From an uncultured Bacilli bacterium (lineage in GTDB: Bacteria; Bacillota_I; Bacilli_A; RF39; UBA660), in the NCBI GenBank assembly GCA_934122395.1, contig CAKOWQ010000003.1:1-64000 (forward strand): 64,000 nucleotides of DNA. Direction: 5' to 3'. Positions 34,378-43,968 of this stretch are shown in pieces. Position 1 is the stretch's first letter. Each line of letters starts with the position of its first letter. Position numbers and translations under genes: made by a program. The notes beneath the pieces are model-generated. The model saw only the letters and a list, made by a program, of their open reading frames with translations. It did not search any database and was not told where the DNA came from.

Positions 34378-35151
34378 ATGGCGCAGTTTGATATTAATTT
34401 TTATTCAGATGGCAATATGGAAGAATTTTTGGATAGAAATTTAGAACTTTTAGGAATTGGCAGCGAGGGAGTTTGTTATAGATATTATGATAAAGTTATA
34501 AAAGTTTTATCGGGGCCAGATTATTGCGTGGCTATAAATGATAATACATTTACTTTTCCACGTCTTGAAATCGATGAAAGACTACTACCAACTGAGGATT
34601 ATATAACTAGGTATTCAAACATTGATAATAGTACTTTTGTTTTTGCAAAGGGTATATTTAGATTCAACCAAAAATTAAGAGGTTTAGTAATGCCATATAT
34701 AAATATGCCCAAATTGAATGAATATAAGTTGGCTTCAGCAAAATTTGACCAACTAATAAGTGCTTGCAATAAGTGTAAACGTGACATTACGTTGATTTCA
34801 TCGTTAGGTATTGAAATAACAGATTTGGCAGATGTTAATATTTACTATGATGGAAAGATTTTTAAAATAGCGGACACTATGGATTATCTAGACCATGATT
34901 GCGATACTGGTATACAAAGAATTAATATGCTTAAATTTTCAGATGTATTGATTTCATATTTTACAGTGGGTAGTATTAAGAAGAGTTTAAGGTTAAATAA
35001 AGATATAACAGATTTATATAACAATCGTAAGAACTTGGATGATCCTGTTTTGTATTTTGAAGAATTACAAAAACATTTAAGCGATGTTTGTGGAGAACAA
35101 ATTAATTCTTTCTCGAATGCTTCAACGCTATTAAAAAAAATGAAAATATAA
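34378..35151 (+). CDS. Protein kinase-fold protein, unknown substrate
   Basis: 257 residues. A kinase-like N-lobe can be seen: glycine loop LGIGSEGVCYRYYD (about residues 25-38) and VIKVL with the Lys of beta-3 (about 42). A hinge-like FRGLVMPYI equivalent (RGLVMPYINMPK) follows. The catalytic loop region is ITDLADVNIYYDG (Asp and Asn present) and the metal-binding segment is IFKIADT. The usual HRD and DFG are both altered, so activity is uncertain. I cannot name a family. It has a perfect consensus promoter, its own terminator and the ribosome site AAGGGTGAT. Confidence 0.6.
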   Translation: MAQFDINFYSDGNMEEFLDRNLELLGIGSEGVCYRYYDKVIKVLSGPDYCVAINDNTFTFPRLEIDERLLPTEDYITRYSNIDNSTFVFAKGIFRFNQKLRGLVMPYINMPKLNEYKLASAKFDQLISACNKCKRDITLISSLGIEITDLADVNIYYDGKIFKIADTMDYLDHDCDTGIQRINMLKFSDVLISYFTVGSIKKSLRLNKDITDLYNNRKNLDDPVLYFEELQKHLSDVCGEQINSFSNASTLLKKMKI

Positions 35152-35177
35152 AGTACTTAAAGTAAAGTACTTTTTTT
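35150..35177 (+). terminator. Terminator overlapping stop of the kinase-like gene
   Basis: AAAGTACTT pairs with AAGTACTTT, followed by T-run. Confidence 0.8.
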
Positions 35178-35262
35178 GTGTCAATTAACTTTATATAGCG
35201 TTTAAAAATCTATATTTTATGCTATAATAATCTATAGTAGGACATGATAAAGGAGTGGTAAT

Positions 35263-37491
35263 ATGAAAGAAGAATGGAATGGATTTGTTGCTGGTGAATG
35301 GTGCAATTCTATAAATGTTAGAGATTTTATTCAAAAAAATTATACATCATATGATGGTGACTCTTTATTTTTAACTGGAATTTCAAAAAAAACTGAACAA
35401 ATTTGGAATAAATGTAGTTTGTTGTTAAAGGATGAACTAGCAAAAGGCGTTTTAGATATTGATGTTGATCATGTGTCTGGAATTGACTCTTACGATGCTG
35501 GTTATATAGATAAAGATAATGAAGTTATAGTAGGTTTGCAAACAGATGAAGTATTAAAACGTATTGTCAATCCATATGGTGGAATAAGAATGGTATATAA
35601 TTCTTTAGATGCTTATGGATATAAACTTAATCCAACTATAGATAAGTACTTTAATGAATTTAGAAAAACACATAACCAAGGTGTATTTGATGTTTATACT
35701 ACTGAAATGCGAAAGGCTAGAAAAGTAGGTTTACTAACTGGTTTGCCAGATGCATATGGCAGAGGCAGAATAATAGGAGATTATCGCAGAATAGCTTTAT
35801 ATGGTATAGACTATTTAAGACAAGAAAAGGAAAAAGATCATGATAATTTACAAGGCGTAATGACGGAAGAACTAATTCGTCTTCGTGAGGAAGTTAGTGA
35901 ACAATGTCGAACTCTTGATGAAATAAAAAACATGGCTTTAAAATACGGATTTGATATTTCTAAGCCAGCTAGCAACGCAAAAGAGGCTGTACAGTGGACA
36001 TACTTTGGATATTTAGCTGCTATCAAAGAAAATAATGGTGCAGCAATGAGCCTTGGTAGAACTTCTACATTTTTGGATATTTATATAGAAAGAGATTTAA
36101 AAAATGGTATATTAACAGAAAATGAAGCTCAAGAGTTGATAGATCAATTTGTAATTAAGTTGCGTGTAGCTAGACACTTACGTACACCAGAATATGATGA
36201 ATTGTTTTCTGGTGATCCTACCTGGGTTACAGAATCCATTGGTGGTGTTGGGTTAGATGGTAGAAGTATGGTTACTAAAAACTCTTATCGTATGCTACAT
36301 ACGTTAATTAATTTAGGGCCAGCACCAGAACCTAATTTAACGGTTTTATGGAGTAAAAATCTTCCTTTAAACTTCAAAAAATATTGTGCAAAAATTTCTA
36401 TTGATACAGATTCTATTCAATACGAAAACGATGACATAATGCGACCTATATATGGTGATGACTATGCAATAGCTTGTTGTGTATCAGCAATGCGAGTTGG
36501 AAAGCAAATGCAATTCTTTGGTGCTAGATGTAATCTGGCTAAAGCACTACTTTATTCCATTAATGGTGGTGTAGACGAGGTAAAAAATATAAAGGTTTTA
36601 GAAGGACATGATTACATTAAAGATGAGATTCTAAATTATGACAAAGTTAAAAAAGCATACTATAGTGTACTAAAAGATGTAGCATCACTTTATGTTGATA
36701 CTATGAATATAATTCACTATATGCATGATAAATATGCTTACGAGAAAGGGCAAATGGCCTTACATGATACTAAAGTAGATAGATTAATGGCCTTTGGTGT
36801 GGCTGGTCTTTCTGTCGTTGCCGATTCTTTGTCAGCTATTAAATATGCAAAAGTAAAACCTATTCGAAATGAAGAAGGTTTAGCTATTGATTTCGAAATA
36901 GAAGGTGACTTTCCTAAATATGGAAATGATGATGACAGAGTAGATGAATTAGCTACTGAAGTGTTAGAAACATTTTATAATGAGTTATGTAAACATCCAT
37001 TATATAGAAATGCAAAACACACATTATCTGTTTTAACTATTACATCTAATGTTGTCTATGGTGAGAAAACGGGAGCTACTCCAGACGGAAGAAAAGCTGG
37101 TGTTCCTTTTGCTCCAGGAGCTAATCCAATGCATGAGCGTGATACTAATGGAGCTTTGGCATCACTAAATTCGGTTGCAAAAATTAATTATACTTGTTAT
37201 TGCCGTGATGGAGTTTCAAATACATTTTCTATTATTCCTAATGCTTTGGGTGATAATGAGGTTTCTAGATTAGATAACTTAGTTGATATTTTAGATGGAT
37301 ATTTTATGCAAGGTGCACATCATTTGAATGTAAATGTTTTGACTAGGGAAACATTGATAGATGCTATGGAAAATCCTGAAAAATATCCTTTACTTACCAT
37401 TAGGGTTTCTGGTTATGCAGTAAGATTTAATCGGTTAACTAGAAAACAGCAAGAGGAAGTAATAAGTAGAACTTTCCATTCAAGGAGATAA
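35263..37491 (+). CDS. pflB: Pyruvate formate-lyase (formate C-acetyltransferase)
   Basis: 742 residues. It is a glycyl-radical enzyme that splits pyruvate with CoA to acetyl-CoA and formate. The two active cysteines are Cys405-Cys406 in YAIACCVSAM, followed by VGKQMQFFGARCN. The radical Gly717 is in RVSGYAVRF, 25 residues from the C-terminus as in E. coli PflB. Other marks are TGLPDAYGRGRIIGDYRR split across residues 160-180 and GATPDGRKAG. AGGAGTGG precedes the ATG. A TATAAT (35223-35228) lies at the likely promoter. It is followed by its activase one base after the stop. The radical makes it oxygen-sensitive, which fits an anaerobe. Confidence 0.98.
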   Translation: MKEEWNGFVAGEWCNSINVRDFIQKNYTSYDGDSLFLTGISKKTEQIWNKCSLLLKDELAKGVLDIDVDHVSGIDSYDAGYIDKDNEVIVGLQTDEVLKRIVNPYGGIRMVYNSLDAYGYKLNPTIDKYFNEFRKTHNQGVFDVYTTEMRKARKVGLLTGLPDAYGRGRIIGDYRRIALYGIDYLRQEKEKDHDNLQGVMTEELIRLREEVSEQCRTLDEIKNMALKYGFDISKPASNAKEAVQWTYFGYLAAIKENNGAAMSLGRTSTFLDIYIERDLKNGILTENEAQELIDQFVIKLRVARHLRTPEYDELFSGDPTWVTESIGGVGLDGRSMVTKNSYRMLHTLINLGPAPEPNLTVLWSKNLPLNFKKYCAKISIDTDSIQYENDDIMRPIYGDDYAIACCVSAMRVGKQMQFFGARCNLAKALLYSINGGVDEVKNIKVLEGHDYIKDEILNYDKVKKAYYSVLKDVASLYVDTMNIIHYMHDKYAYEKGQMALHDTKVDRLMAFGVAGLSVVADSLSAIKYAKVKPIRNEEGLAIDFEIEGDFPKYGNDDDRVDELATEVLETFYNELCKHPLYRNAKHTLSVLTITSNVVYGEKTGATPDGRKAGVPFAPGANPMHERDTNGALASLNSVAKINYTCYCRDGVSNTFSIIPNALGDNEVSRLDNLVDILDGYFMQGAHHLNVNVLTRETLIDAMENPEKYPLLTIRVSGYAVRFNRLTRKQQEEVISRTFHSRR

Positions 37492-37492
37492 T

Positions 37493-38200
37493 ATGGTTAA
37501 AGGTAGTATTGATTCTATTGAAAGTCTAGGACTTTATGATGGACCAGGAATAAGGGTAGTTGTCTTTATGAATGGCTGTAAGTTAAGGTGCAAGTATTGT
37601 CATAATCCCGAAATGTGGGTAAAACGAAATGATAATATTACTAGTGATGAACTGGTTGATAAAATAAAAAGGTTTAAGAGTTATATTAAGAATACTGGTG
37701 GAGTAACTTTTTCTGGTGGAGAACCTTTACTACAGCCTGATTTTCTTATAGATTGCTGTAAAAAATTAAAGAAAGAGGGCTTTAATATTGTATTAGATAC
37801 TGCAGGAGTTGGAGTAGGGAAGTATAATGAGATATTAGAAAATGTTGATTTGATTATTTTTGATGTAAAACATGCTGTTTCTTCTGAATATTTGAAATTA
37901 ACTGGAACTAATATTGATGAGTCTGAAAAATTTTTAGAAATAGCAAGATCCATGAATAAAAAGTTTTGGGTACGACAAGTTATAATACCTGGTGTTACTG
38001 ATAATATCGGTTATATTAAAACTTTGAAAAAATATATAAACGATAAAATTTCAAATGTAGAAAAGGTAGAGTTTCTTCCGTATCACAAATTAGGACAAGA
38101 AAAATATGAAGCTCTAGGCATAGATTATCCATATAAAGATAAAAAAGAAATGGATAAAGATGAATGCGAGAAATTATATAAATTATTCCTTGATTTATAG
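37493..38200 (+). CDS. pflA: Pyruvate formate-lyase activating enzyme
   Basis: 235 residues, radical SAM enzyme. The cluster motif is CKLRCKYCHN (CxxxCxxC), preceded by ESLGLYDGPGIRVVVFMNGC. TFSGGEPLLQ, VLDTAGVG and VRQVIIPGVTDN are family marks. It makes the glycyl radical on PflB. AAGGAGAT precedes the ATG, inside the end of pflB, so the two genes are coupled. A strong terminator follows. Confidence 0.97.
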   Translation: MVKGSIDSIESLGLYDGPGIRVVVFMNGCKLRCKYCHNPEMWVKRNDNITSDELVDKIKRFKSYIKNTGGVTFSGGEPLLQPDFLIDCCKKLKKEGFNIVLDTAGVGVGKYNEILENVDLIIFDVKHAVSSEYLKLTGTNIDESEKFLEIARSMNKKFWVRQVIIPGVTDNIGYIKTLKKYINDKISNVEKVEFLPYHKLGQEKYEALGIDYPYKDKKEMDKDECEKLYKLFLDL

Positions 38201-38207
38201 CATAAAT

Positions 38208-38230
38208 GGAACTTTAAAGTTCCTTTTTTT
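38208..38230 (+). terminator. Terminator of pflBA
   Basis: The palindrome GGAACTTTAAAGTTCC is followed by seven T. Confidence 0.88.
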
Positions 38231-38265
38231 ATTGTTTTATTTTATAATTAGTATAGGTGATGAAG

Positions 38266-39135
38266 ATGCTTTTAGCAAAAGATTGGAAAGAGTATGAAAT
38301 TATTGATTGTTCTAATGGAGAAAAATTGGAAAGATGGGATAACATTAAGTTATTAAGACCCGATCCACAAATCATTTGGGATAATGGAGTTTTGAAAGAT
38401 AAATATAATGATATTAATGCGATTTATATTAGAAGCAATAAAGGTGGCGGACATTGGGAAAATTTAAGAAAAACACCTGAACGTTGGATAGTTACATATA
38501 AAAATTTGAAATTTAATATTAAACAAATGGGATTCAAACATACAGGATTATTTCCTGAACAGGCGGTTAATTGGGATTTTATGATGGATAAGATAGCAAA
38601 AAGCAAGAGAAATATTAAAGTTTTGAATCTGTTTGCTTATACTGGTGGCGCTACTGTTGCTTGCTTAAAAGCGGGTGCCAGTGTAGTTCATGTGGATTCT
38701 TCGCGTGGTATGGTTGATTGGGCTAAAGAGAATGTATCTTTATCCAATTTACAAGATAGACCAGTTAGATATATCGTGGATGATGTTGTTAAATTTGTTA
38801 AACGCGAAATAAGACGTGGAAACAAATATGATGCAATAGTTATGGATCCACCTTCATACGGTAGAGGGGCTAATGGTGAAGTTTGGGATATTGAAAAAGA
38901 CCTTTATCCACTAGTTGAATTATGTATGGAAGTATTAAGTGATATACCATTATTTTTTATCATTAATTCTTATACTACAGGATTATCTAAAGAAGTATTT
39001 ACTAATATTTTGAAGAAAACCATAGCAACAAAATATGATGGTGATATTTATTCTGAAGAGATAGGCTTACCTATAAAAAATAGTGATTTAGTTTTACCTT
39101 GTGGAATTTGTAGTAGGTATTCAAGTCATGAATAA
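38266..39135 (+). CDS. SAM-dependent RNA methyltransferase (RlmI/RlmL-related)
   Basis: 289 residues. Class I methyltransferase with motif I VLNLFAYTGGATVACLKAGA (split by the glycines), VDSSRGMVDWAKEN, and motif IV MDPPSYGRG, the DPPSY form typical of rRNA methyltransferases. The N-terminal part (WEYEIIDC, LLRPDPQIIW) lacks a PUA domain, unlike full-length RlmI. It probably methylates 23S rRNA; the base is unknown. The start is ATG 38266, behind AGGTGATGAAG. It overlaps the next gene by eight bases. Confidence 0.87.
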   Translation: MLLAKDWKEYEIIDCSNGEKLERWDNIKLLRPDPQIIWDNGVLKDKYNDINAIYIRSNKGGGHWENLRKTPERWIVTYKNLKFNIKQMGFKHTGLFPEQAVNWDFMMDKIAKSKRNIKVLNLFAYTGGATVACLKAGASVVHVDSSRGMVDWAKENVSLSNLQDRPVRYIVDDVVKFVKREIRRGNKYDAIVMDPPSYGRGANGEVWDIEKDLYPLVELCMEVLSDIPLFFIINSYTTGLSKEVFTNILKKTIATKYDGDIYSEEIGLPIKNSDLVLPCGICSRYSSHE

Positions 39136-39814
39136 TTTAGATATTTTGTATGAGGATAATCATATAATTGTAGTAGTAAAACCTAATAATATTTTGAGTC
39201 AGAGTGATAACACTAATGATATTGATATGCTTACGATTGTAAAACAATATATAAAAGAGAAATATAACAAACCTGGGAATGTTTATTTAGGATTAGTTCA
39301 TAGGCTTGATAGACCAGTAAGTGGAGTAATGGTGTTTGCTAAAACTTCTAAGGCAGCATCCAGATTATCAAAGCAAGTTCAAAACAAAGAATTTAAGAAA
39401 AAATACTTAGCGATTGTTAGAGGAGTAGACATAAATGATACTGGAGAGTACGTTGATTATATTGTCAAGCAATCAGATTATAGTAGTAAAGTAGTAGACA
39501 AAAATACTGGCAAATATTGTAAACTTATGTATAGTGTTTTAGAAAGAAATAAAGAACTTAATTTAGCTCTTGTTGATATAGATCTTGAAACTGGAAGGCA
39601 TCATCAAATAAGAGTTCAATTTGCTCACCATGGCCATGTTTTATATGGGGATCAACGCTATGGCATACAAGATAAAAAACAGATTTGCTTACATGCATAT
39701 CATCTTGAATTTTTACATCCTATCTCTAAAGAGAGAATGATATTTGAAAAATATCCACTATCTATCGGAATGTGGGCAAAATTTAAAAAATGTCAATCAA
39801 ATGACAAGCGTTAA
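39128..39814 (+). CDS. RluA/RluD-family pseudouridine synthase
   Basis: 228 residues. Family marks are ILYEDNHIIVVVKPNNIL, the catalytic GLVHRLDRPVSGVMVFAKT with Asp in HRLD, ETGRHHQIRVQFAHHGH and YGDQRYG. No S4 domain is present, as in the short RluA type. It isomerises uridine in rRNA or tRNA. ATG 39128 overlaps the end of the methyltransferase gene, so both RNA modification genes form one unit. Confidence 0.93.
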   Translation: MNNLDILYEDNHIIVVVKPNNILSQSDNTNDIDMLTIVKQYIKEKYNKPGNVYLGLVHRLDRPVSGVMVFAKTSKAASRLSKQVQNKEFKKKYLAIVRGVDINDTGEYVDYIVKQSDYSSKVVDKNTGKYCKLMYSVLERNKELNLALVDIDLETGRHHQIRVQFAHHGHVLYGDQRYGIQDKKQICLHAYHLEFLHPISKERMIFEKYPLSIGMWAKFKKCQSNDKR

Positions 39815-39821
39815 AAAGTGT

Positions 39822-39850
39822 TTGCAATTAATGTCTATTTTTGATATTAT
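39822..39850 (+). promoter_or_regulatory. Promoter of the Asn/Met/Pro-rich gene
   Basis: TTGCAA, 17-base spacer, TATTAT; the ATG follows 31 bases later. Confidence 0.7.
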
Positions 39851-39880
39851 TGGTATAGGATAAATAAGGGAGATGAAAAT

Positions 39881-41068
39881 ATGAATATAACTGAATTCAT
39901 GGATTTCGATTTTGCTTGGTTTACAACTTTACCAGGAATTTTAATTACTGGAGGAGTAGTAGTTTTATTGATTGCATTAATTATTTTTATTGCATCTAAT
40001 AAGAAAGACAAAAAGAACAATGCTCCAGAGGTTGCACAAGTAGACAATAGTAATTTAAATATGCCAAATGATGGTATGAATATGGGAATGCCACTTAATG
40101 ATTTTAATAATGGTGTTGATATGAATATGCAAATGGGTAATACACCAGTAGCAGATTTTAATAACAATGGATTCAATACTCCTGATATGGGTGCTATGAA
40201 TCCAGTGGATAATAATATGAATAATATGGACAACATGAACAATATGAACAATAATTTTTATGGTCAAGATTTTAACAATGGTATGGCTATGAATAGTATT
40301 CCAACTATTAATAATTCAGAAGTGCCTAATTATAATTCAGCTACTCCAACGAATGTAGTTGATTTTACAGCTCCAGTAACACCTGAACCATTATCAGTTA
40401 ATAATGATTTTAATACTGTTAATCAAAATGTTGAAATGAATAATCAAAATAACACTGTGGTTCCAAGTGTTGAAGTACCAACAGTTCCTAGCTATAATGA
40501 AAATGTAAATATGGATAATTCTAGTGTTGCATCGGTAACTTATCCTGAAGTTAATGTTGCTCCAGTAGAAATGTCAGCAACACCTGAACCAGTAGTACAA
40601 CAACCTGAAGTTGTAGCACAACCTATGTCTGCAGCACCAGAGCCAACTACTTCTGTTGAAGTTAAGCCCTCAATATATGGAGGAGTGGATCCAGCTAACA
40701 TAGCGCCAGCACATCATGAAGTAAAACCAGTTATATATGGTGGTGCTGATCCGTTAGAACATACATCAACATTACCTACAATGACACATGAAGCATATAA
40801 TATACCAACTCCAGTGGCTCCTGTTGCACCAGCTCCAGTAGAAATGCCAGCAGTGCCAGAAGAACCAGTGGTACAACAACCTGAAGTTGTAGCTCCACAA
40901 CCTATGCCAGCAGCACCAGAACCAGTTATGCCTAGTGTAATGCCAGCGGTTGAACCTGCTGTATCACCAATGCCAATGACAGGTGCTGAGATGTTTAATA
41001 CTAGTGATAACAATGGTAACAATGAAGTGCCTAGTGGAGATAGTGAAATAGAAACATTAGAATTTTAA
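39881..41068 (+). CDS. Membrane-anchored Asn/Met/Pro-rich protein, unknown
   Basis: 395 residues. One N-terminal membrane helix (about 18-42, GILITGGVVVLLIALIIFIA) is followed by a Lys-rich stop. A Met/Asn/Asp-rich region follows (about 60-135), then Pro/Glu/Val-rich repeats (EPVVQQPEVVAPQPM occurs twice in similar form; VKPxIYGGxDP occurs twice). This resembles disordered scaffold or division-associated proteins, but I recognise no family. AGGGAGATG precedes the ATG; it has its own promoter and a GC-rich terminator. Confidence 0.65.
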   Translation: MNITEFMDFDFAWFTTLPGILITGGVVVLLIALIIFIASNKKDKKNNAPEVAQVDNSNLNMPNDGMNMGMPLNDFNNGVDMNMQMGNTPVADFNNNGFNTPDMGAMNPVDNNMNNMDNMNNMNNNFYGQDFNNGMAMNSIPTINNSEVPNYNSATPTNVVDFTAPVTPEPLSVNNDFNTVNQNVEMNNQNNTVVPSVEVPTVPSYNENVNMDNSSVASVTYPEVNVAPVEMSATPEPVVQQPEVVAQPMSAAPEPTTSVEVKPSIYGGVDPANIAPAHHEVKPVIYGGADPLEHTSTLPTMTHEAYNIPTPVAPVAPAPVEMPAVPEEPVVQQPEVVAPQPMPAAPEPVMPSVMPAVEPAVSPMPMTGAEMFNTSDNNGNNEVPSGDSEIETLEF

Positions 41069-41089
41069 AAGGCCGTCGGCCTTTTTTTT
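41067..41089 (+). terminator. GC-rich terminator
   Basis: AAAAGGCC / GGCCTTTT around a GTC loop, followed by T-run; it begins at the stop codon. Confidence 0.9.
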
Positions 41090-41155
41090 ATTAAAAATAT
41101 TTTTGAATATGTTATAATAGAATTATATTGAGAATAAACGTAGGAGATGTTAGAC

Positions 41156-42868
41156 ATGTTTGGTAAGAAAAAGAAACCATATGCCCCTTGGGAAAAGTAT
41201 TATACAAAGGAAGAATTAAATATTAAAGTTCCATCAATTTCAATATATCAAGAAATAGAACAAGCAGCACAGAAGTATGCAAATTGTATTGCACTAGAAT
41301 ATATGGGAAAAAATATTACATATAGACAATTTTTACAATTAATTGATAGATGTGCTAGATCATTTTTGCAAATGGGATTTGGTGAAGGAGACATTATAAC
41401 TATTTGTATGCCTAATACTCCAGAAACCCTGATAAGCTTTTATGCAATCAATAAAATAGGTGCCATTGCTAATATGATTCATCCTTTATCTAGTGAAGAA
41501 GAAATAAAGAATTATTTAAAGGAAACTGATAGTACGGCATTTATTATGATTGATATATGCTATGAGAAGGTAAGAAATATTATAGATGATACTACTGTTA
41601 AGAAAACAATTGTTGTATCAGCAAGAAATTCTATGCCAATGTTATTGGGAATAGGGTATATAGTTACTAAGGGATATAAAGTAAAGAAACCTAGACGTAA
41701 CGATAAGTATATTTATTGGAATGAATTTATGTTAAAAGGATATTTATACAGAACTCCGGTTGTAGTTAAATCTAATCCTTCTACACCTTCAGTAATTTTA
41801 CATAGTGGTGGAACTACAGGAAATCCTAAGGGAATATTGCTATCCGATTATAATTTCAATGCTTTGGTTATACAAACAGGTACTATTTTTAAAAAATTAA
41901 CTCCTGGTGATTCTTTATTAAACATTTTGCCTAACTTTCACGGATTTGGATTAGGCGTTTCAATGCATTTTCCACTTTCTATTGGCTTAAAACTTGTATT
42001 GATTCCTCAATTTAATGCTAAAAAGTTAGATGAATTAATAGTTAGATATAAACCCGCTGTATTAACAGGTGTACCAACATTATATGAAGCTATGATGACA
42101 AATGCTGGAATGCGTCATGTTGATTTATCTTGTTTAAAGTATGTGGTTTCAGGTGGTGATTCTTTATCGGTTGCGATGGCTGATAGATTAAATAAATTTT
42201 TAGTTGAACATGGTGCTAATGTTAAGGTACTTCAAGGATATGGTATGACTGAAAGTTTAGCAGCTACCGCGGTATCACATGGTGAAAGTTATCGTGAGGG
42301 TAGTATTGGTATACCATTCCCTGGAAATTATTTTAAAATGGTATATCCTGGGACACAAGATGAAGTGCCAATCGGTGAAGAAGGCGAAATATGTGTTTGT
42401 GGCCCTACAGTTATGATTGGTTATTTAAATAATGAAAAGGAAACAAATGAAGTTTTACAAAGGCATAAAGATAAAAATATTTGGTTACATACTGGTGACA
42501 TAGGATGCATGGATGAAAATGGTATTTTATATTTTAAACAAAGATTAAAGAGAATGATTATTTCATCTGGATATAATGTTTATCCACAACATATAGAAAG
42601 TGTTATAGAAGAACATGAAGCTGTTTTAAATTGTACGGTTGTGGGTATTCCTCATCCATATAAGGTAGAGGTTGCTAAGGCTTATATAGTTTTAAAAGAT
42701 GAATATAAAGCCAAGAGAAGCGTTAAAAAAAGTATTGAAGAACATTGCAAGAAAAATTTAGCAAAGTATTCAATACCATATGAATATGAATATCGTGAAG
42801 CCTTACCTAAAACGTTATTAGGTAAAGTTAATTATAGAGAGTTAGAAAAAGAAAATGGGAAGGACTGA
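41156..42868 (+). CDS. Acyl-CoA synthetase (AMP-forming), copy 1
   Basis: 570 residues, ANL superfamily. P-loop-like motif HSGGTTGNPKGILLS (A3), GYGMTESLAATAVS (A5), WLHTGDIGCMDENGILYFKQRLKRMIISSG (A7-A8, in parts) and C-terminal Lys in TLLGKVNYRELE (A10). It activates a fatty or other carboxylic acid to acyl-AMP and then acyl-CoA. A PlsC-type acyltransferase follows four bases later, which suggests use of exogenous fatty acids for phospholipid synthesis. A paralogue lies at 57957. ATG 41156 is nine bases after TAGGAG. Confidence 0.92.
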   Translation: MFGKKKKPYAPWEKYYTKEELNIKVPSISIYQEIEQAAQKYANCIALEYMGKNITYRQFLQLIDRCARSFLQMGFGEGDIITICMPNTPETLISFYAINKIGAIANMIHPLSSEEEIKNYLKETDSTAFIMIDICYEKVRNIIDDTTVKKTIVVSARNSMPMLLGIGYIVTKGYKVKKPRRNDKYIYWNEFMLKGYLYRTPVVVKSNPSTPSVILHSGGTTGNPKGILLSDYNFNALVIQTGTIFKKLTPGDSLLNILPNFHGFGLGVSMHFPLSIGLKLVLIPQFNAKKLDELIVRYKPAVLTGVPTLYEAMMTNAGMRHVDLSCLKYVVSGGDSLSVAMADRLNKFLVEHGANVKVLQGYGMTESLAATAVSHGESYREGSIGIPFPGNYFKMVYPGTQDEVPIGEEGEICVCGPTVMIGYLNNEKETNEVLQRHKDKNIWLHTGDIGCMDENGILYFKQRLKRMIISSGYNVYPQHIESVIEEHEAVLNCTVVGIPHPYKVEVAKAYIVLKDEYKAKRSVKKSIEEHCKKNLAKYSIPYEYEYREALPKTLLGKVNYRELEKENGKD

Positions 42869-42872
42869 TAAA

Positions 42873-43475
42873 ATGGAAAGGGTAAAAGTACCTTTAGGTT
42901 ATAAAATCGCAAGAGGTGTTTTAGGACCTATATTTAAACTATATTATCATCCTACTGTTATTGGAAAAGAAAATATCCCAAAGGATGGAGCTATTATAGT
43001 TTGTGGTAATCATAAGCATTTATATGATCAATGTCTTCCAATAGTTTCTACTAAAAGGTTTTTAAGATATATGGCCAAAAAAGAATATTTTGATGGCAAA
43101 ACTGCTTGGTTTTTTAAATGGGTTGGATGTATTCCTGTTAATAGAAGCATAAAGGATACGGATGCCAAAGATTGTGCAATAGAACATTTAAAAAAGGGTG
43201 GAGCTATTGGTATCTTCCCAGAAGGTACTAGAAATAGAACTAAGGAATTTTTGCTTCCCTTTAAATATGGAGCAGTGTCAATGGCTCAAAAAACAGGAGC
43301 TAAGATAGTTCCTTTTGGAATAACTGGTGACTATAAATTTAGAAGCAAGAACCTAACTGCAAGGTTTGGTGTTCCGTTTGAGGTACCAAGTGATATGCCT
43401 TTAGAAGAAGCTAATGAAAAATTGGAAAAAGCTATTGGCGACCTTATGAAAGAGAGTTTAAAGCAAAAAAAATAA
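42873..43475 (+). CDS. plsC: 1-acylglycerol-3-phosphate acyltransferase (PlsC-like)
   Basis: 200 residues. The acyltransferase motifs are CGNHKHLYDQ (H-x4-D) and GIFPEGTRNRT (the glycerophosphate-binding FPEGT), with RFLRYMAKKEYF and GCIPVNR between. It acylates lysophosphatidic acid. It begins four bases after the acyl-CoA synthetase stop; GGAAGGA lies inside that gene end. A shared terminator follows. Confidence 0.92.
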   Translation: MERVKVPLGYKIARGVLGPIFKLYYHPTVIGKENIPKDGAIIVCGNHKHLYDQCLPIVSTKRFLRYMAKKEYFDGKTAWFFKWVGCIPVNRSIKDTDAKDCAIEHLKKGGAIGIFPEGTRNRTKEFLLPFKYGAVSMAQKTGAKIVPFGITGDYKFRSKNLTARFGVPFEVPSDMPLEEANEKLEKAIGDLMKESLKQKK

Positions 43476-43499
43476 CGGGTTATATGACTCGTTATTTTT
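43470..43499. terminator. Bidirectional terminator between plsC and the minus-strand gene
   Basis: An 11-bp stem (43470-43480 with 43487-43497) has one G-T pair and overlaps both stop codons. Confidence 0.8.
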
Positions 43500-43911
43500 G
43501 TAACATATTTAATAAATTGACTTTAAACATATCTTTTTCTGGATTAGATTTAGAAATCATAACCCCTTTATAAGTACCTAACTCAGCTCTATGACCTTCA
43601 TCTAATATTCCTTCAGGAGTAATATTAGTAAGTAAGATTATATGTTTATCTTCATAAACTGTATAATGTAATCTGATTTCACCATGGACTTTAGCAAATA
43701 ATTCATCAGTAGGTAATTTTAATTCATATGATTTAGAATTTTCTTTTTTATTAACAGCTACTAATTCACCTAAGAAGCTACCGTTTCTTATTTCTGGATA
43801 ATATTCAAAAGTTAGTTTTTTATATGCTAACATGTTGTATTTTCTTACTGTTCTTTCTTTTTTTCTAAAGTCGTTTTCATTTTGGTACTCAAAAATATAT
43901 GATTGTTTCAT
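43492..43911 (-). CDS. Small cytoplasmic protein, unknown
   Basis: 139 residues, mostly beta-strand-like with aromatic residues (KQSYIFEYQNENDF, YKKLTFEYYPEIRNGSFLGELV, GEIRLHYTVYEDKHIILLTN). No signal peptide or membrane segment. I do not recognise a family. The start ATG 43911 is preceded by AAAGGGG; a longer frame upstream crosses the promoter and is rejected. A perfect consensus promoter with a leader of about 50 bases lies upstream. Confidence 0.65.
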   Translation of the reverse strand: MKQSYIFEYQNENDFRKKERTVRKYNMLAYKKLTFEYYPEIRNGSFLGELVAVNKKENSKSYELKLPTDELFAKVHGEIRLHYTVYEDKHIILLTNITPEGILDEGHRAELGTYKGVMISKSNPEKDMFKVNLLNMLQK

Positions 43912-43968
43912 ATTTAATTCAACCCCTTTTCCCTGAAATCTCGAACCCCTATTTTCGAAGATGTTTGT

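Noticed and set aside
40055..41022. His/Ile- and Gly/Thr-rich minus-strand frames opposite the Asn/Met/Pro-rich gene
   Set aside because: Antisense of a low-complexity coding region; composition follows from the plus-strand repeats.
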